The translations under genes and the position numbers were made by a program. Under the pieces are notes generated by a model. That model was not told the origin of the DNA and did not search any database. It worked only from the letters and a program-made list of their open reading frames with translations. Of a DNA stretch of 64,000 bases, positions 52,844-61,326 are shown one piece after another. The DNA lies in assembly GCA_044359525.1 (NCBI GenBank), contig JBIKLY010000001.1, forward strand, positions 1 to 64,000, given 5' to 3'. Origin of the DNA: CAJBIL01 sp044359525. GTDB taxonomy: Bacteria > Pseudomonadota > Gammaproteobacteria > Burkholderiales > Rhodocyclaceae. Each line of letters opens with the position of its first letter. The first letter of the stretch is position 1.

Positions 52844-52993
52844 GCCAGTGCCCAGTGTGACAGCGGGCGATAGGCCATATGAAACCATGGTTTTGGGTAT
52901 GGTTGATGAAGTTGGAATTGGCTCTTCCATAACGTGTTTCTTTGGTTATACTGGCTGAGCAATTCGTAGCCCAACCCTTGAGGAGACATAAAA

Positions 52994-54073
52994 ATGGAAA
53001 GACGTTCCTTTTTGAAAAAAGCGGGTGTCGGCCTTGCTGCCGGCGCTGTCGCCATGCCCGCAATCGCCCAGAATGCACCTGTCGTAAAATGGCGGCTGGC
53101 TTCCAGCTTTCCGAAGAGCCTTGATACGATTTACGGCGGTGCCGAGCACATGGCCAAGATGGTGTCCGAGGCCACCGGCGGCAAGTTCCAGATCCAGGTT
53201 TTCGCCGCGGGCGAAATCGTTCCCGGTCCTGCCGTCTTTGACGCCGTCAAGGACAGCACGGTCGAAATGGCGCACACCGCCTCGTACTACTTTTTCGGCA
53301 AGGATCCAAGTTACGCCTTTGATTGCGCCATTCCATTCGGTATGACCAACCGTCAACTCGATGCCTGGATGCGGCATGGCAACGGCGGCAAGTTGATGGG
53401 GGAACTGTTTGCCAAGTCGAACATCGTCGCCATTCCCTGCGGCAACACCGGCGTGCAGATGGGCGGCTGGTTCCGCAAGGAGATCAAGACGGTCGCCGAT
53501 CTGAAAGGTCTGAAGATGCGCATCGGCGGTTACGCCGGCGCCGTCATGTCCAAACTGGGCGTTGTACCGCAGCAGATTCCGGGCGGCGATATTTATCCTT
53601 CGCTCGAAAAAGGCACGATCGATGCGGCCGAGTGGGTTGGTCCGTACGATGATCAGAAGCTGGGTTTCAATAAGGTCGCCAAGTTCTACTATTACCCAGG
53701 CTGGTGGGAAGGCGGGCCACAGTTGACGGCCTACGTCGACGCCAAGAAATTCGCTGCGTTGCCGAAAGAGTATCAGGCCATTTTGAATATTGCCTGTGCC
53801 GATGCGCATGTGGACATGATGTCGAAGTACGATGCCAAGAATCCGACGGCGCTCAAGCAACTGGTTGGTTCCGGCACGGTGCTGAAGCCCTTCCCGAAGG
53901 AAGTGATGGATGCCTGCTACAAGGCGGCGATGGAGCTCTATGCTGAGACCTCGGCACAGAATCCGGGCTTCAAGAAAATCTACGACGACTACAAGAAGTT
54001 CAAGGACGATCAGAACCTCTGGTTCCGCATCGCCGAAGGTTCGTACGCGAACTACATGTATAGCGCGAAATAG
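52994..54073 (+). CDS. TRAP transporter solute receptor DctP, copy 2
   Basis: A 359-aa paralogue with the same length as copy 1 and the same residue at most positions. It is a tandem duplication, with substitutions spread through the protein and the identical Tat signal MERRSFLKKAGVGLAAGAVA. Differences around the ligand pocket (for example FGMTNRQLDAW for FGMTMRQLDAW, and WVGPYDD for WIGPYDD) are mild. It has its own upstream region (possible -10 TATACT at 52947-52952), ribosome-binding site GAGGAGA and terminator. Two receptors sharing one permease could widen the substrate range or conditions of use. Confidence 0.93.
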   Translation: MERRSFLKKAGVGLAAGAVAMPAIAQNAPVVKWRLASSFPKSLDTIYGGAEHMAKMVSEATGGKFQIQVFAAGEIVPGPAVFDAVKDSTVEMAHTASYYFFGKDPSYAFDCAIPFGMTNRQLDAWMRHGNGGKLMGELFAKSNIVAIPCGNTGVQMGGWFRKEIKTVADLKGLKMRIGGYAGAVMSKLGVVPQQIPGGDIYPSLEKGTIDAAEWVGPYDDQKLGFNKVAKFYYYPGWWEGGPQLTAYVDAKKFAALPKEYQAILNIACADAHVDMMSKYDAKNPTALKQLVGSGTVLKPFPKEVMDACYKAAMELYAETSAQNPGFKKIYDDYKKFKDDQNLWFRIAEGSYANYMYSAK

Positions 54074-54120
54074 TCGGCTGGCGCCAGAGGTTGCCCTCCG
54101 GCACTTCTGCGTAGCAACAA

Positions 54121-54146
54121 ACGGGAGCAACTGCTCCCGTTTTTTT
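54121..54146 (+). terminator. Intrinsic terminator after dctP2
   Basis: A 9-bp stem ACGGGAGCA / TGCTCCCGT with a tiny loop is followed by six T, 48 nt after the dctP2 stop. Its stem and loop sequence closely resembles the dctP1 terminator, so the terminator was probably duplicated with the gene. Confidence 0.92.
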
Positions 54147-54166
54147 GTCCATCGAAAGTGCAGTCG

Positions 54167-54194
54167 AAAAAAGCCCCGCTGAAGAGCGGGGCTT
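54167..54194 (-). terminator. Intrinsic terminator of dctQM
   Basis: Read on the minus strand, AAGCCCCGCT-CTTC-AGCGGGGCTT is followed by four T, starting 18 nt after the dctM stop. It lies back to back with the dctP2 terminator. Confidence 0.9.
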
Positions 54195-54211
54195 AGAACT
54201 TCTGGAATTGC

Positions 54212-55720
54212 TTACTTCGGTTGATCCTGCTTCATCGAGTCCATGATCGCCTTGTTTGGATCTTCAGCGGCACCAGCCGGCGTTCCGGACGTTCCCGGTG
54301 GACTTTCGAGTCCTGGCGGCATGGCGGGTGCCCCGTAGTCGGAGGTCGGCATGTCGATCTTCACCGAGTCCAGATCGACCACGGCGTCCTTGTCCAGGTT
54401 CCAGCTGACCATGCCGGGGAAGGCGATAACCAGGCCAATCATGATGATCTGGATACAGACGAAGGGAATGGCACCCCAGTAGATGTCGGTCGTCTTGATC
54501 GTCGGTGGCGCCACCGAGCGCAGGTAAAAGAGTGCAAAACCGAACGGCGGGTGCATGAAAGAGGTCTGCATGTTCACCGCGAGCAATATGCCGAACCAGA
54601 TCAGGTCGATGCCCAGCTTGTCGGCAACCGGCCCGAGCAGCGGCACGACGATGAACGACAGTTCGAAGAAGTCGAGGAAGAAGGCGAGCAGGAAGACCAG
54701 CACGTTGGTGACGATCAGGAAGCCAAGCTGGCCGCCGGGCAGGCCAGTCAGCAGATGCTCGACCCAGCGGTGACCATCGACGCCGTAGAAGGTCAGCGAG
54801 AAAACGCGCGCGCCGACGAGAATGAACACCACGAAGGTGGTCAGTTTGGCGGTGGTTTCCATTGCCTGCTTGAGCAGCTTTATCGACAGGCGTTTGCGCG
54901 CCATGGCCATGATCAGCGCGCCGGTCGCGCCCATCGCGCCACCCTCGGTCGGTGTGGCAATGCCGAGGAAGATGGTGCCGAGCACGAGGAAGATCAGGAA
55001 CAGCGGCGGTACCAGTGTGGTCAGTACGCGGATAAACAGCTTGGCGCCGCGTAACGAGCGCGCTTCGAGCGGCAGGGCGGGCGCCCATTGCGGCTTGAAA
55101 ATGGCGATCAGAATGACATAGCCGACGTAGAGTCCGGTCAGCACGAAGCCCGGCAGGAAGGCACCGGCGTACATGTCGCCGACCGATTTGCCCAACTGGT
55201 CGGCCATGATGATCAGCACCAGCGACGGCGGGATGATCTGCGCCAGTGTACCGGAGGCAGCAATAACACCCGACGCCAGTTTCTTGTCGTAGCCGTAGCG
55301 CAACATGATCGGCAGTGAGATGAGGCCCATCGAGATCACCGAGGCAGCAACGACGCCGGTGGTGGCTGCAAGCAGCGCGCCGACGAAGATCACCGCCAGT
55401 GCCAGTCCGCCACGCAGTGGGCCAAAGAGCTGGCCGATGGTATCGAGCAGGTCCTCGGCCATGCCTGATCGTTCGAGGATCAGGCCCATAAAGGTAAAGA
55501 AGGGGATGGCGAGCAGCGTATCGTTGGCCATGACGCCGAAGATACGGTCAGGTAGTGCCTGGAAGAGTTGCGGGCCAAGCAGACCGAGCTCGATGCCGAT
55601 CAGGCCGAAGACCACGCCGTTGGCGGCGAGGGCGAAGGCGACGGGGAAGCCGACGAGCATGAAGATGACCATCGAGACGAAGATGATCGGCGCCATGTTG
55701 GCGATCAGAAACTCAGTCAT
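54212..55720 (-). CDS. dctM: TRAP transporter large permease DctM
   Basis: A 502-aa inner-membrane protein of about 12-13 transmembrane helices that drives secondary uptake with a Na+ gradient. GGGAGAA precedes ATG 55720. Marks are PFFTFMGLILERSGMAEDLL, AATTGVVAASVISMGLISLP, ASGTLAQIIPPSLVLII and IATPTEGGAMGATGAL, plus LLAVNMQTSFMHPPFGFALF. After the last helix a hydrophilic Pro/Gly-rich tail of ~75 residues extends into the cytoplasm, unusual for DctM. It is translationally coupled to dctQ (TAATG). Confidence 0.95.
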   Translation of the reverse strand: MTEFLIANMAPIIFVSMVIFMLVGFPVAFALAANGVVFGLIGIELGLLGPQLFQALPDRIFGVMANDTLLAIPFFTFMGLILERSGMAEDLLDTIGQLFGPLRGGLALAVIFVGALLAATTGVVAASVISMGLISLPIMLRYGYDKKLASGVIAASGTLAQIIPPSLVLIIMADQLGKSVGDMYAGAFLPGFVLTGLYVGYVILIAIFKPQWAPALPLEARSLRGAKLFIRVLTTLVPPLFLIFLVLGTIFLGIATPTEGGAMGATGALIMAMARKRLSIKLLKQAMETTAKLTTFVVFILVGARVFSLTFYGVDGHRWVEHLLTGLPGGQLGFLIVTNVLVFLLAFFLDFFELSFIVVPLLGPVADKLGIDLIWFGILLAVNMQTSFMHPPFGFALFYLRSVAPPTIKTTDIYWGAIPFVCIQIIMIGLVIAFPGMVSWNLDKDAVVDLDSVKIDMPTSDYGAPAMPPGLESPPGTSGTPAGAAEDPNKAIMDSMKQDQPK

Positions 55721-56307
55721 TACAGTTCTCCCTTCTGAGCTTTGATGGCCATCGCGAGTTCTTCTTCGGGGGTTGGTGTGTGCGGTTTGTCCGTCGGATC
55801 GGGGCAAAGGCCTTGCAGAAAACCGACCTTCTTGATCAGTTCCGAGATGCCCTGCATGACGAGAAGGAAAAAGCCGACCGGTACCATCAGGCGCGCCGGC
55901 CAGAGGATAAGACCGCCGGCGTTGCTCGACATCTCATTGGTCTTCAGGGCGAGCAGGAAGATCGGCCACGACATCCACATGATGGCAATTGCCATGGGCA
56001 TCAGGAAAAAGATGATGCCGAAAATGTCGATCATGGCCTGACCGCGCTTGGAGAACTTGCCGGCGATCAGGTCGATGCGCACATGCTCATTCTTCTTTAG
56101 TGTGTAGCCGGCGCCGAAAAGGAAGATCACGGCAAACAGATACCACTGGATTTCAAGAAAGGCGTTGGAGCTGTAATTGATGGTGTAACGCATGATTGCG
56201 TTGCCGCAACTGATCAGAGTAACGACCAGCACGACCCAGATGATGCTCTTGCCGACAAACTCGGTAATCGAGTCAATCAGCTGCGAGAGCTTGAGTAAAG
56301 CATTCAT
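55720..56307 (-). CDS. dctQ: TRAP transporter small permease DctQ
   Basis: A 195-aa membrane protein with four helices that partners DctM. Marks are IIWVVLVVTLISCGNAIMRY, NAFLEIQWYLFAVIFLFGAGY, and TLKKNEHVRIDLI with the EHVRID family motif. The C-terminal tail is longer than usual (CPDPTDKPHTPTPEEELAMA). Weak GGAGGGGT stands before ATG 56307. Both receptors are encoded on the other strand, so receptor and permease levels are set independently. Confidence 0.93.
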   Translation of the reverse strand: MNALLKLSQLIDSITEFVGKSIIWVVLVVTLISCGNAIMRYTINYSSNAFLEIQWYLFAVIFLFGAGYTLKKNEHVRIDLIAGKFSKRGQAMIDIFGIIFFLMPMAIAIMWMSWPIFLLALKTNEMSSNAGGLILWPARLMVPVGFFLLVMQGISELIKKVGFLQGLCPDPTDKPHTPTPEEELAMAIKAQKGEL

Positions 56308-56494
56308 AAAATACCCCTCCGAAGATGGCTTGGAATGTCGGGTTTCTTGTACCCGTTGGCTTTGTCTTTACCCTGTGCTCGGATACTATCCGGCCATTAA
56401 GTAGAACACAATGCCGCGCAGGCGAGCCTGCAGAAGAAGGCGCGATTCTACACAGTTTTCTCCAGTGAAAACCGGTTTCATGATGCGAAAATGT

Positions 56495-56581
56495 AAATAT
56501 ATTTAACGAATAAACATTAATGTTATCAATGCGATAGCAAACGATCGTTTTATCAAATTGCGTAATTGAATTAATAATTAT
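56495..56581. promoter_or_regulatory. AT-rich control region with operator-like sites upstream of dctQ
   Basis: In the 272-bp divergent gap, three sites stand out: AAATATATTT (56495-56504), the perfect palindrome AACATTAATGTT (56513-56524), and GTAATTGAATTAATAATTAT (56562-56581). The first and third match the sites at dctP1. The third touches the ATG of the phosphatase gene, so a bound regulator could also affect that gene. AT-rich sequence makes chance similarity easier, so confidence is modest. Confidence 0.4.
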
Positions 56582-57218
56582 GAGACTGTCGAGAATCTGT
56601 ATTGTTCGTCACGGGGAGACTGCCTGGAACGCTGAAAAGCGCTTGCAGGGGCAGCTTGATATTGCCCTGAATCCGGCTGGTCTGGCGCAGGCTGAGGCGG
56701 CGGCTCACTGGCTCTCCGGACAGCCGGTGGCGGCCCTCTACAGTAGTGATTTACAGCGCGCGCAGCAGACTGCGGCAAGTATCGCCCGTGCGCTGGGTTT
56801 GTCACCGGTGCTACTTGCCGCCATGCGCGAACGCCGCTATGGCTTGTTTGAAGGTTTGACCTATGCCGAGGCGCGTGCGCTTCATCCCTTGCTGTATCAC
56901 GCATTCGAGCAGCGTGCCCCGGATTTTGCGGTGCCGGTAGGCGGTGAAAGCCTGCGTCAGTTGTATCAGCGAGTCACCGTCTGCCTTGACGAGATCGCCA
57001 GTCGGCATCCGGGACAGACCGTTGTCCTGGTAACCCACGGCGGCGTGCTCGATATCATCAATCGTTTTGTGCGCGGCAACCCGCTTGAGATGCCGCGCGA
57101 CTTCCTGATCCCGAATGCGGGGATCAGTTGCGTTAGCCGCAGCGATGGCGTCTGGCAAATTGAAGCGTGGGCAGAAACCGCACATCTTTCCGCCGCCAGT
57201 CGCGACGAGTTGCCGTGA
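56580..57218 (+). CDS. Histidine phosphatase family protein (phosphoglycerate mutase-like)
   Basis: A 212-aa enzyme with the RHG motif (CIVRHGETAWNAEKRLQGQL). The second His is in VLVTHGGVLDIINRF, and the acid is in RERRYGLFEGLT. Members include GpmB-like phosphatases and CobC; no cobalamin genes are near, so the substrate is open. No clear ribosome-binding site precedes ATG 56580, where the upstream sequence is AT-rich and coincides with an operator-like site. The hairpin repeat copy 4 follows. Confidence 0.9.
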   Translation: MRLSRICIVRHGETAWNAEKRLQGQLDIALNPAGLAQAEAAAHWLSGQPVAALYSSDLQRAQQTAASIARALGLSPVLLAAMRERRYGLFEGLTYAEARALHPLLYHAFEQRAPDFAVPVGGESLRQLYQRVTVCLDEIASRHPGQTVVLVTHGGVLDIINRFVRGNPLEMPRDFLIPNAGISCVSRSDGVWQIEAWAETAHLSAASRDELP

Positions 57219-57253
57219 CCCATGCCGACCAAGACGATTGTATGTGACTTCAA

Positions 57254-57350
57254 AACCTACCGCAGAGACGCGGAGATGACGCAGAGCAAGTCAAATTCAT
57301 GCCCGTATTGTTTTTCTCTGCGTTTCCTCTGCGTCTCTGCGTTGGGGGTT
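57254..57350. repeat. Hairpin repeat copy 4 (CGCAGAGA/G type)
   Basis: The left arm AACCTACCGCAGAGACGC pairs with the right arm GCGTCTCTGCG and the outer GGTT. An inner GACGCAGAG / CTCTGCGTT helix follows, with a unique loop. It is the most diverged of the CGCAGAG copies. It lies between the phosphatase and glyA genes. Confidence 0.9.
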
Positions 57351-57452
57351 GGTGTTTGAATGCAATCGCTTCGGCCAGCCGCTGTCACGGTACTGTCGCT
57401 ACCCGTCTGCGTGCTACAATTTCTCCTTTTTTCAAGGCTTGTGAGGCACACG

Positions 57453-58703
57453 ATGTTTTCTGCTAAAGATACCCTGGCGCAAGTTGATCCTGATCTCTGG
57501 CGAGTCGTTGAGAACGAAAATCGCCGTCAGGAAGATCATCTCGAACTGATCGCATCGGAAAACTATGTCAGCCACGCGGTAATGCAGGCGCAGGGCTCGC
57601 AGCTGACCAACAAATATGCCGAAGGCTACCCGGGCAAGCGTTATTACGGCGGCTGCGAACACGTTGATGTGGCCGAGCAGATCGCCATCGATCGCCTGAA
57701 GAAGCTGTTTGGCGCCGATTGTGCCAACGTGCAGCCAAACTCCGGTTCGCAGGCCAACCAGGCAGTGCTGATGGCTTTTGCCAAACCCGGTGACACGATC
57801 ATGGGCATGAGCCTCGCCGAGGGTGGCCATCTGACGCACGGCATGCCACTCAATATGTCCGGCAAGTGGTTCAATGTGGTCGCCTACGGTCTCGACGAGA
57901 ACGAAGCGATCGATTACGACAAGATGGAAGCGCTGGCACGCGAGCACAAGCCGAAGATCATCATCGCCGGTGCCTCGGCCTATTCGCTGCGCATCGATTT
58001 CGAGCGTTTCGCCAAGGTGGCCAAGGAAGTCGGCGCGATTTTCTGGGTCGATATGGCGCACTATGCCGGCCTGATCGCCGCCGGTTGCTATCCGAATCCG
58101 ATTCCGTTTGCCGATGTCGTTACCTCGACCACGCACAAGACCCTGCGTGGCCCACGCGGCGGCGTCATCCTGATGAAAGCCGAGCATGAAAAGGCGATCA
58201 ATTCGGCCATTTTCCCTGGTCTGCAGGGTGGTCCGTTGATGCACGTGATTGCCGCCAAGGCCGTGGCTTTCAAGGAAGCTGCGACGCCGGAGTTCCGCCA
58301 TTATCAGGAGCAGGTGCTGGCCAACGCCCGTGTTCTGTCGCGCGTTCTGGCTAAAGAGCGTGGCTTGCGCATTGTTTCCGGGCGTACCGAGTCGCATGTA
58401 TTCCTGATCGATCTGCGCGCCAAAAACATCACCGGCAAGGACGCAGAGACGGCGCTTGGTCGCGCGCACATCACGGTCAACAAGAACGGCATTCCGAACG
58501 ATCCGCAGAAGCCGATGGTCACTTCGGGTATCCGCATCGGTTCGCCGGCGATGACGACGCGCGGCTTTACCGAGATCGAATCGGAACAGGTTGCACATCT
58601 GATTGCCGATGTACTTGACGCGCCGACCGACGAAGCTGTGCTGGCCCGGGTGCGCAAGGATGTTGCAGTGCTGTGCAAGAAGTTTCCGGTTTACGGCGCA
58701 TAA
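57453..58703 (+). CDS. glyA: Serine hydroxymethyltransferase
   Basis: It converts serine and THF to glycine and methylene-THF, feeding ThyA and purine synthesis. The start ATG 57453 (MFSAKDTLAQVDPDLW) after GTGAGG gives 416 aa. The PLP lysine is K229 in TTHKTLRGPRGG, the same number as in E. coli. Other marks are LIASENYVSHAVM, YPGKRYYGGCEHVD and NGIPNDPQKP. It is followed 6 bp later by nrdR, a typical pairing. Confidence 0.97.
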   Translation: MFSAKDTLAQVDPDLWRVVENENRRQEDHLELIASENYVSHAVMQAQGSQLTNKYAEGYPGKRYYGGCEHVDVAEQIAIDRLKKLFGADCANVQPNSGSQANQAVLMAFAKPGDTIMGMSLAEGGHLTHGMPLNMSGKWFNVVAYGLDENEAIDYDKMEALAREHKPKIIIAGASAYSLRIDFERFAKVAKEVGAIFWVDMAHYAGLIAAGCYPNPIPFADVVTSTTHKTLRGPRGGVILMKAEHEKAINSAIFPGLQGGPLMHVIAAKAVAFKEAATPEFRHYQEQVLANARVLSRVLAKERGLRIVSGRTESHVFLIDLRAKNITGKDAETALGRAHITVNKNGIPNDPQKPMVTSGIRIGSPAMTTRGFTEIESEQVAHLIADVLDAPTDEAVLARVRKDVAVLCKKFPVYGA

Positions 58704-58709
58704 AAACAG

Positions 58710-59180
58710 ATGAAATGCCCGTTCTGCGCTGCTGATGAGACAACCGTCGCCGATACACGGATCAACGACGACGGCGATATCGTGCGGCGCAGGCGGCGTT
58801 GCCTGAGTTGTGACAAGCGTTTTACCACCTACGAGCGGGCCGAAATTCGCTTGCCGCAAGTAGTCAAGAAGAACGGTTCGCGGGTTGATTTTGATCGCGA
58901 CAAGTTGTCGGCCAGTCTATGGCTGTCTTTACGCAAACGGCCGGTGACGACTGAACTCGTCGACGCAGCCATCTCCCGTATCGAGGAGAAGTTACTGGCG
59001 CTCGGCGAACGCGAAATTCCTTCGGAAAAAGTCGGCGAGATGGTCATGCGCGAGTTGAAGAAACTCGACAAGGTGGCCTATGTGCGCTTCGCTTCGGTTT
59101 ATCGCAACTTCGAGGATGTCGACGAGTTTTCCGATCTGATCCGCGAAGTGTCACGCCCCGCGCAGCGGCGCCCCCGCTGA
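58710..59180 (+). CDS. nrdR: Transcriptional repressor NrdR
   Basis: A 156-aa ATP/dATP-sensing repressor of ribonucleotide reductase genes. The zinc ribbon is C3/C6 with C31/C34 (CPFC, CLSC). The ATP-cone domain is VVKKNGSRVDFDRDKLSASL to YVRFASVYRNFEDV. Length and sequence are fully typical. It is co-transcribed with glyA, and a repeat follows before ribD. Confidence 0.97.
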   Translation: MKCPFCAADETTVADTRINDDGDIVRRRRRCLSCDKRFTTYERAEIRLPQVVKKNGSRVDFDRDKLSASLWLSLRKRPVTTELVDAAISRIEEKLLALGEREIPSEKVGEMVMRELKKLDKVAYVRFASVYRNFEDVDEFSDLIREVSRPAQRRPR

Positions 59181-59202
59181 GGACGTGTGAAAAATTCAAG
59201 AA

Positions 59203-59304
59203 CCTACCGCAGAGGCGCAGAGGCGCAGAGACAACGCAGAGAAAGTCGTCTGTTTTCTAGCACTTTCTCTGCGTCACCTTTGCGCCTCTGCGCCTCTGCG
59301 GTAG
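59203..59304. repeat. Hairpin repeat copy 5 (CGCAGAGG type)
   Basis: A near-perfect palindrome: CCTACCGCAGAGGCGCAGAG pairs with the right arm ending CGCCTCTGCGGTAGG. An inner ACGCAGAGAAAGT / ACTTTCTCTGCGT helix and a ~12-nt loop complete it. It is the best preserved copy. It lies between nrdR and ribD. Confidence 0.95.
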
Positions 59305-59344
59305 GGGCTAAGTCTTTTTTTTACAGCTTCTAACCGTATCACCG

Positions 59345-60436
59345 ATGTACATATTTTCGGCGGACGACCACGAATTCATGGCGCGGGCGCTGCGTCTCGC
59401 CGAACACGGGCTGTTCAGCACCGCGCCGAATCCGCGTGTTGGTTGTGTCATCGTCAAGGACGGCTTGGTTGTCGGCGAAGGCTGGCACCATCGAGCCGGT
59501 GAAGCGCACGCTGAAATCAACGCCTTGCAAGCGGCTGGCGAAGCGGCCGGCGGCGCGACCGCCTACGTCACCCTTGAACCCTGCAGTCACCACGGACGGA
59601 CGCCGCCATGCGCTGAAGCCTTGATTGCGGCCAGGGTAGGGCGGGTTGTCGCCGCCATGCAGGACCCCAATCCGCAGGTCGCCGGCGAAGGGCTGGCGCA
59701 GATTCGTCAGGCCGGGATCCGTGTTGAGTGCGGCTTGCTGGCCAGCGAAGCGCAGGAACTCAACATCGGCTTTGTCGCCCGCATGACGCGCGGCCGGCCG
59801 TGGTTGCGCATGAAGATGGCGGCCAGTCTTGATGGCAAAACTGCGCTGCAGAATGGTGTCAGCCAGTGGATCACCGGTCCCGCCGCAAGGCAGGACGGCC
59901 ATCGCTGGCGGGCGCGTGCCTGCGCCATCCTGACCGGCATTGGTACAGTGCGTGATGACGATCCGCAACTCAATGTGCGCGATGTCGACACCTCGCGTCA
60001 GCCTCTGAAAGTGGTGGTCGATAGTCGGCTTGAACTATCGCTCGATGCGCTGGTGCTGCGTGATGGCAATGTGCTGGTTGCCGCAGCAGTGGATGATGCG
60101 GCCAGGGTTGCTGCATTGCGCCAGCTTGGCGCTGATGTCGTACTTTTGCCGGGGCCGGGTGACAAGGTGGACTTGCCGGCGCTGATGGTCGAACTGGGCC
60201 GCCGCGGGATCAACGAAGTGCATGCCGAGGCCGGTTTCAAACTCAATGGCTCGTTGCTGCAGGCAGGGCTGGTCGACGAGTTGTTGCTCTATCTCGCCCC
60301 TTGCCTGATTGGTGATGCCGCTCGCGGCATGTTCAATTTGCCGCCGCTTGAATCACTGGATGGCAAGCGGTCGCTGGTGATGCGTGATGCACGCCTGGTT
60401 GGCACCGATCTGCGCCTGCTGGCACGTTTCAGTTAA
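59345..60436 (+). CDS. ribD: Bifunctional riboflavin biosynthesis protein RibD
   Basis: It deaminates and then reduces the pyrimidine intermediate of riboflavin synthesis. The length is 363 aa. The N-terminal deaminase zinc site is H55, E57 (HAE), C80 and C89 (EPCSHHGRTPPC). The C-terminal reductase contains MKMAASLDGKTAL, SQWITGPAARQDGH, GIGTVRDDDPQLNVR and VHAEAGFKLNGSLL. Other rib genes are outside the window. Its stop overlaps the end of the convergent moeB-like gene by 8 bp. Confidence 0.96.
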   Translation: MYIFSADDHEFMARALRLAEHGLFSTAPNPRVGCVIVKDGLVVGEGWHHRAGEAHAEINALQAAGEAAGGATAYVTLEPCSHHGRTPPCAEALIAARVGRVVAAMQDPNPQVAGEGLAQIRQAGIRVECGLLASEAQELNIGFVARMTRGRPWLRMKMAASLDGKTALQNGVSQWITGPAARQDGHRWRARACAILTGIGTVRDDDPQLNVRDVDTSRQPLKVVVDSRLELSLDALVLRDGNVLVAAAVDDAARVAALRQLGADVVLLPGPGDKVDLPALMVELGRRGINEVHAEAGFKLNGSLLQAGLVDELLLYLAPCLIGDAARGMFNLPPLESLDGKRSLVMRDARLVGTDLRLLARFS

Positions 60437-61178
60437 CGCGGCAGACGGCGCAGGCCGGGTCCTTGCCGAATCTCACGCTGCGCCATTCCATCGATAATCC
60501 GTCGAGCAACAACAGGCGACCGACGACCGGCTCTCCTGTATCCACAATCAGTTTCAGCGCTTCGGCGGCCTGCATCGAACCAATGATGCCAGTGAGCGGT
60601 GCAAACACACCCATCACTGCGCAACGGACTTCGTCAACGTCGCTGTTTTCGGGGAACAGGCAGTGATAGCAGGGTGCGTCGGTGCGCCGTGCGTCGAATA
60701 CCGAAAGCTGCCCGTCAAAACGAATCGCCGCGCCGGAAACCAGTGGGGTTTTGTGTTTTACGCAGGCGCGATTGATCGCGTGGCGGGTGGCGAAGTTGTC
60801 GCAGCAGTCAAGAACCACGTCCGCACTGGCCACCAAGGCTTCAAGACGCTCACCTGCGAGTCGTTCGGTAATGGCATCAACCCGCACTTCAGAGTTGATG
60901 CGCGCCAGTGCGGCCTGTCCGGAGAGCGCTTTTTGCTGGCCGATCCGATCCTGTGTGTGCAGGATCTGGCGTTGCAGGTTGGTCAGGTCGACGGTGTCGC
61001 CGTCGGCCAGCGTGATACGGCCAACGCCAGCCGATGCGAGATAAAGCGCCGCAGGCGAGCCGAGCCCCCCTGCGCCGATTACCAGCGCATGCGCCCTGAC
61101 GATCTTTTCCTGCCCTTCGATACCGATCTGGTCGAGCAGCACATGGCGGCTGTAGCGCAGTAGTTGCTCGTCGTTCAT
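60429..61178 (-). CDS. moeB: MoeB/ThiF-type adenylyltransferase
   Basis: A 249-aa E1-like enzyme that adenylates the C-terminal Gly of MoaD or ThiS. It starts at ATG 61178 (MNDEQLLRYSRHVLLDQIG). The nucleotide loop is GAGGLGS at 35-41, then DTVDLTNLQRQILH and DVVLDCCDNFATRH. Zinc pairs are CYHC and CAVC near the end. There is no rhodanese domain. MoeB and ThiF cannot be told apart by eye. mogA elsewhere in the window supports active molybdopterin synthesis. Confidence 0.9.
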   Translation of the reverse strand: MNDEQLLRYSRHVLLDQIGIEGQEKIVRAHALVIGAGGLGSPAALYLASAGVGRITLADGDTVDLTNLQRQILHTQDRIGQQKALSGQAALARINSEVRVDAITERLAGERLEALVASADVVLDCCDNFATRHAINRACVKHKTPLVSGAAIRFDGQLSVFDARRTDAPCYHCLFPENSDVDEVRCAVMGVFAPLTGIIGSMQAAEALKLIVDTGEPVVGRLLLLDGLSMEWRSVRFGKDPACAVCRVN

Positions 61179-61197
61179 TGGACGGGCGCGAGAGTTA

Positions 61198-61305
61198 AAC
61201 CCACCGCAGAGGCGCAGAGGCACAGAGTGTACGCAGAGAAAAACTGAGGTAGCAGTTGCTTCCTCTGCGTTTCCTCTGCGCCTCTGCGCCTCTGCGGTAG
61301 GGGTT
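61198..61305. repeat. Hairpin repeat copy 6 (CGCAGAGG type)
   Basis: The left arm AACCCACCGCAGAGGCGCAG pairs with the right arm ending CGCCTCTGCGGTAGGGGTT. The right arm has one more CGCCTCTG unit than the left. It lies 19 bp before the moeB start, on the upstream side of that gene, so it is in the transcript or promoter region between two minus-strand genes. Confidence 0.93.
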
Positions 61306-61326
61306 GAAGCATTTTTTCTCCACTAA

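Noticed and set aside
56580..57218. CobC alpha-ribazole phosphatase
   Set aside because: The RHG motif fits the superfamily, but no cobalamin gene is in the neighbourhood, so only the family name is supported.
57219..57452. Glycine riboswitch upstream of glyA
   Set aside because: The gap is mainly hairpin repeat copy 4, and I could not see the tandem aptamer pattern. Likewise no FMN riboswitch could be seen before ribD, which is preceded by repeat copy 5.
59203..59304. CRISPR array, suggested by repeated CGCAGAGG units
   Set aside because: The units form one palindrome without regularly spaced unique spacers, the copies are dispersed over 30 kb, and no cas genes are present.
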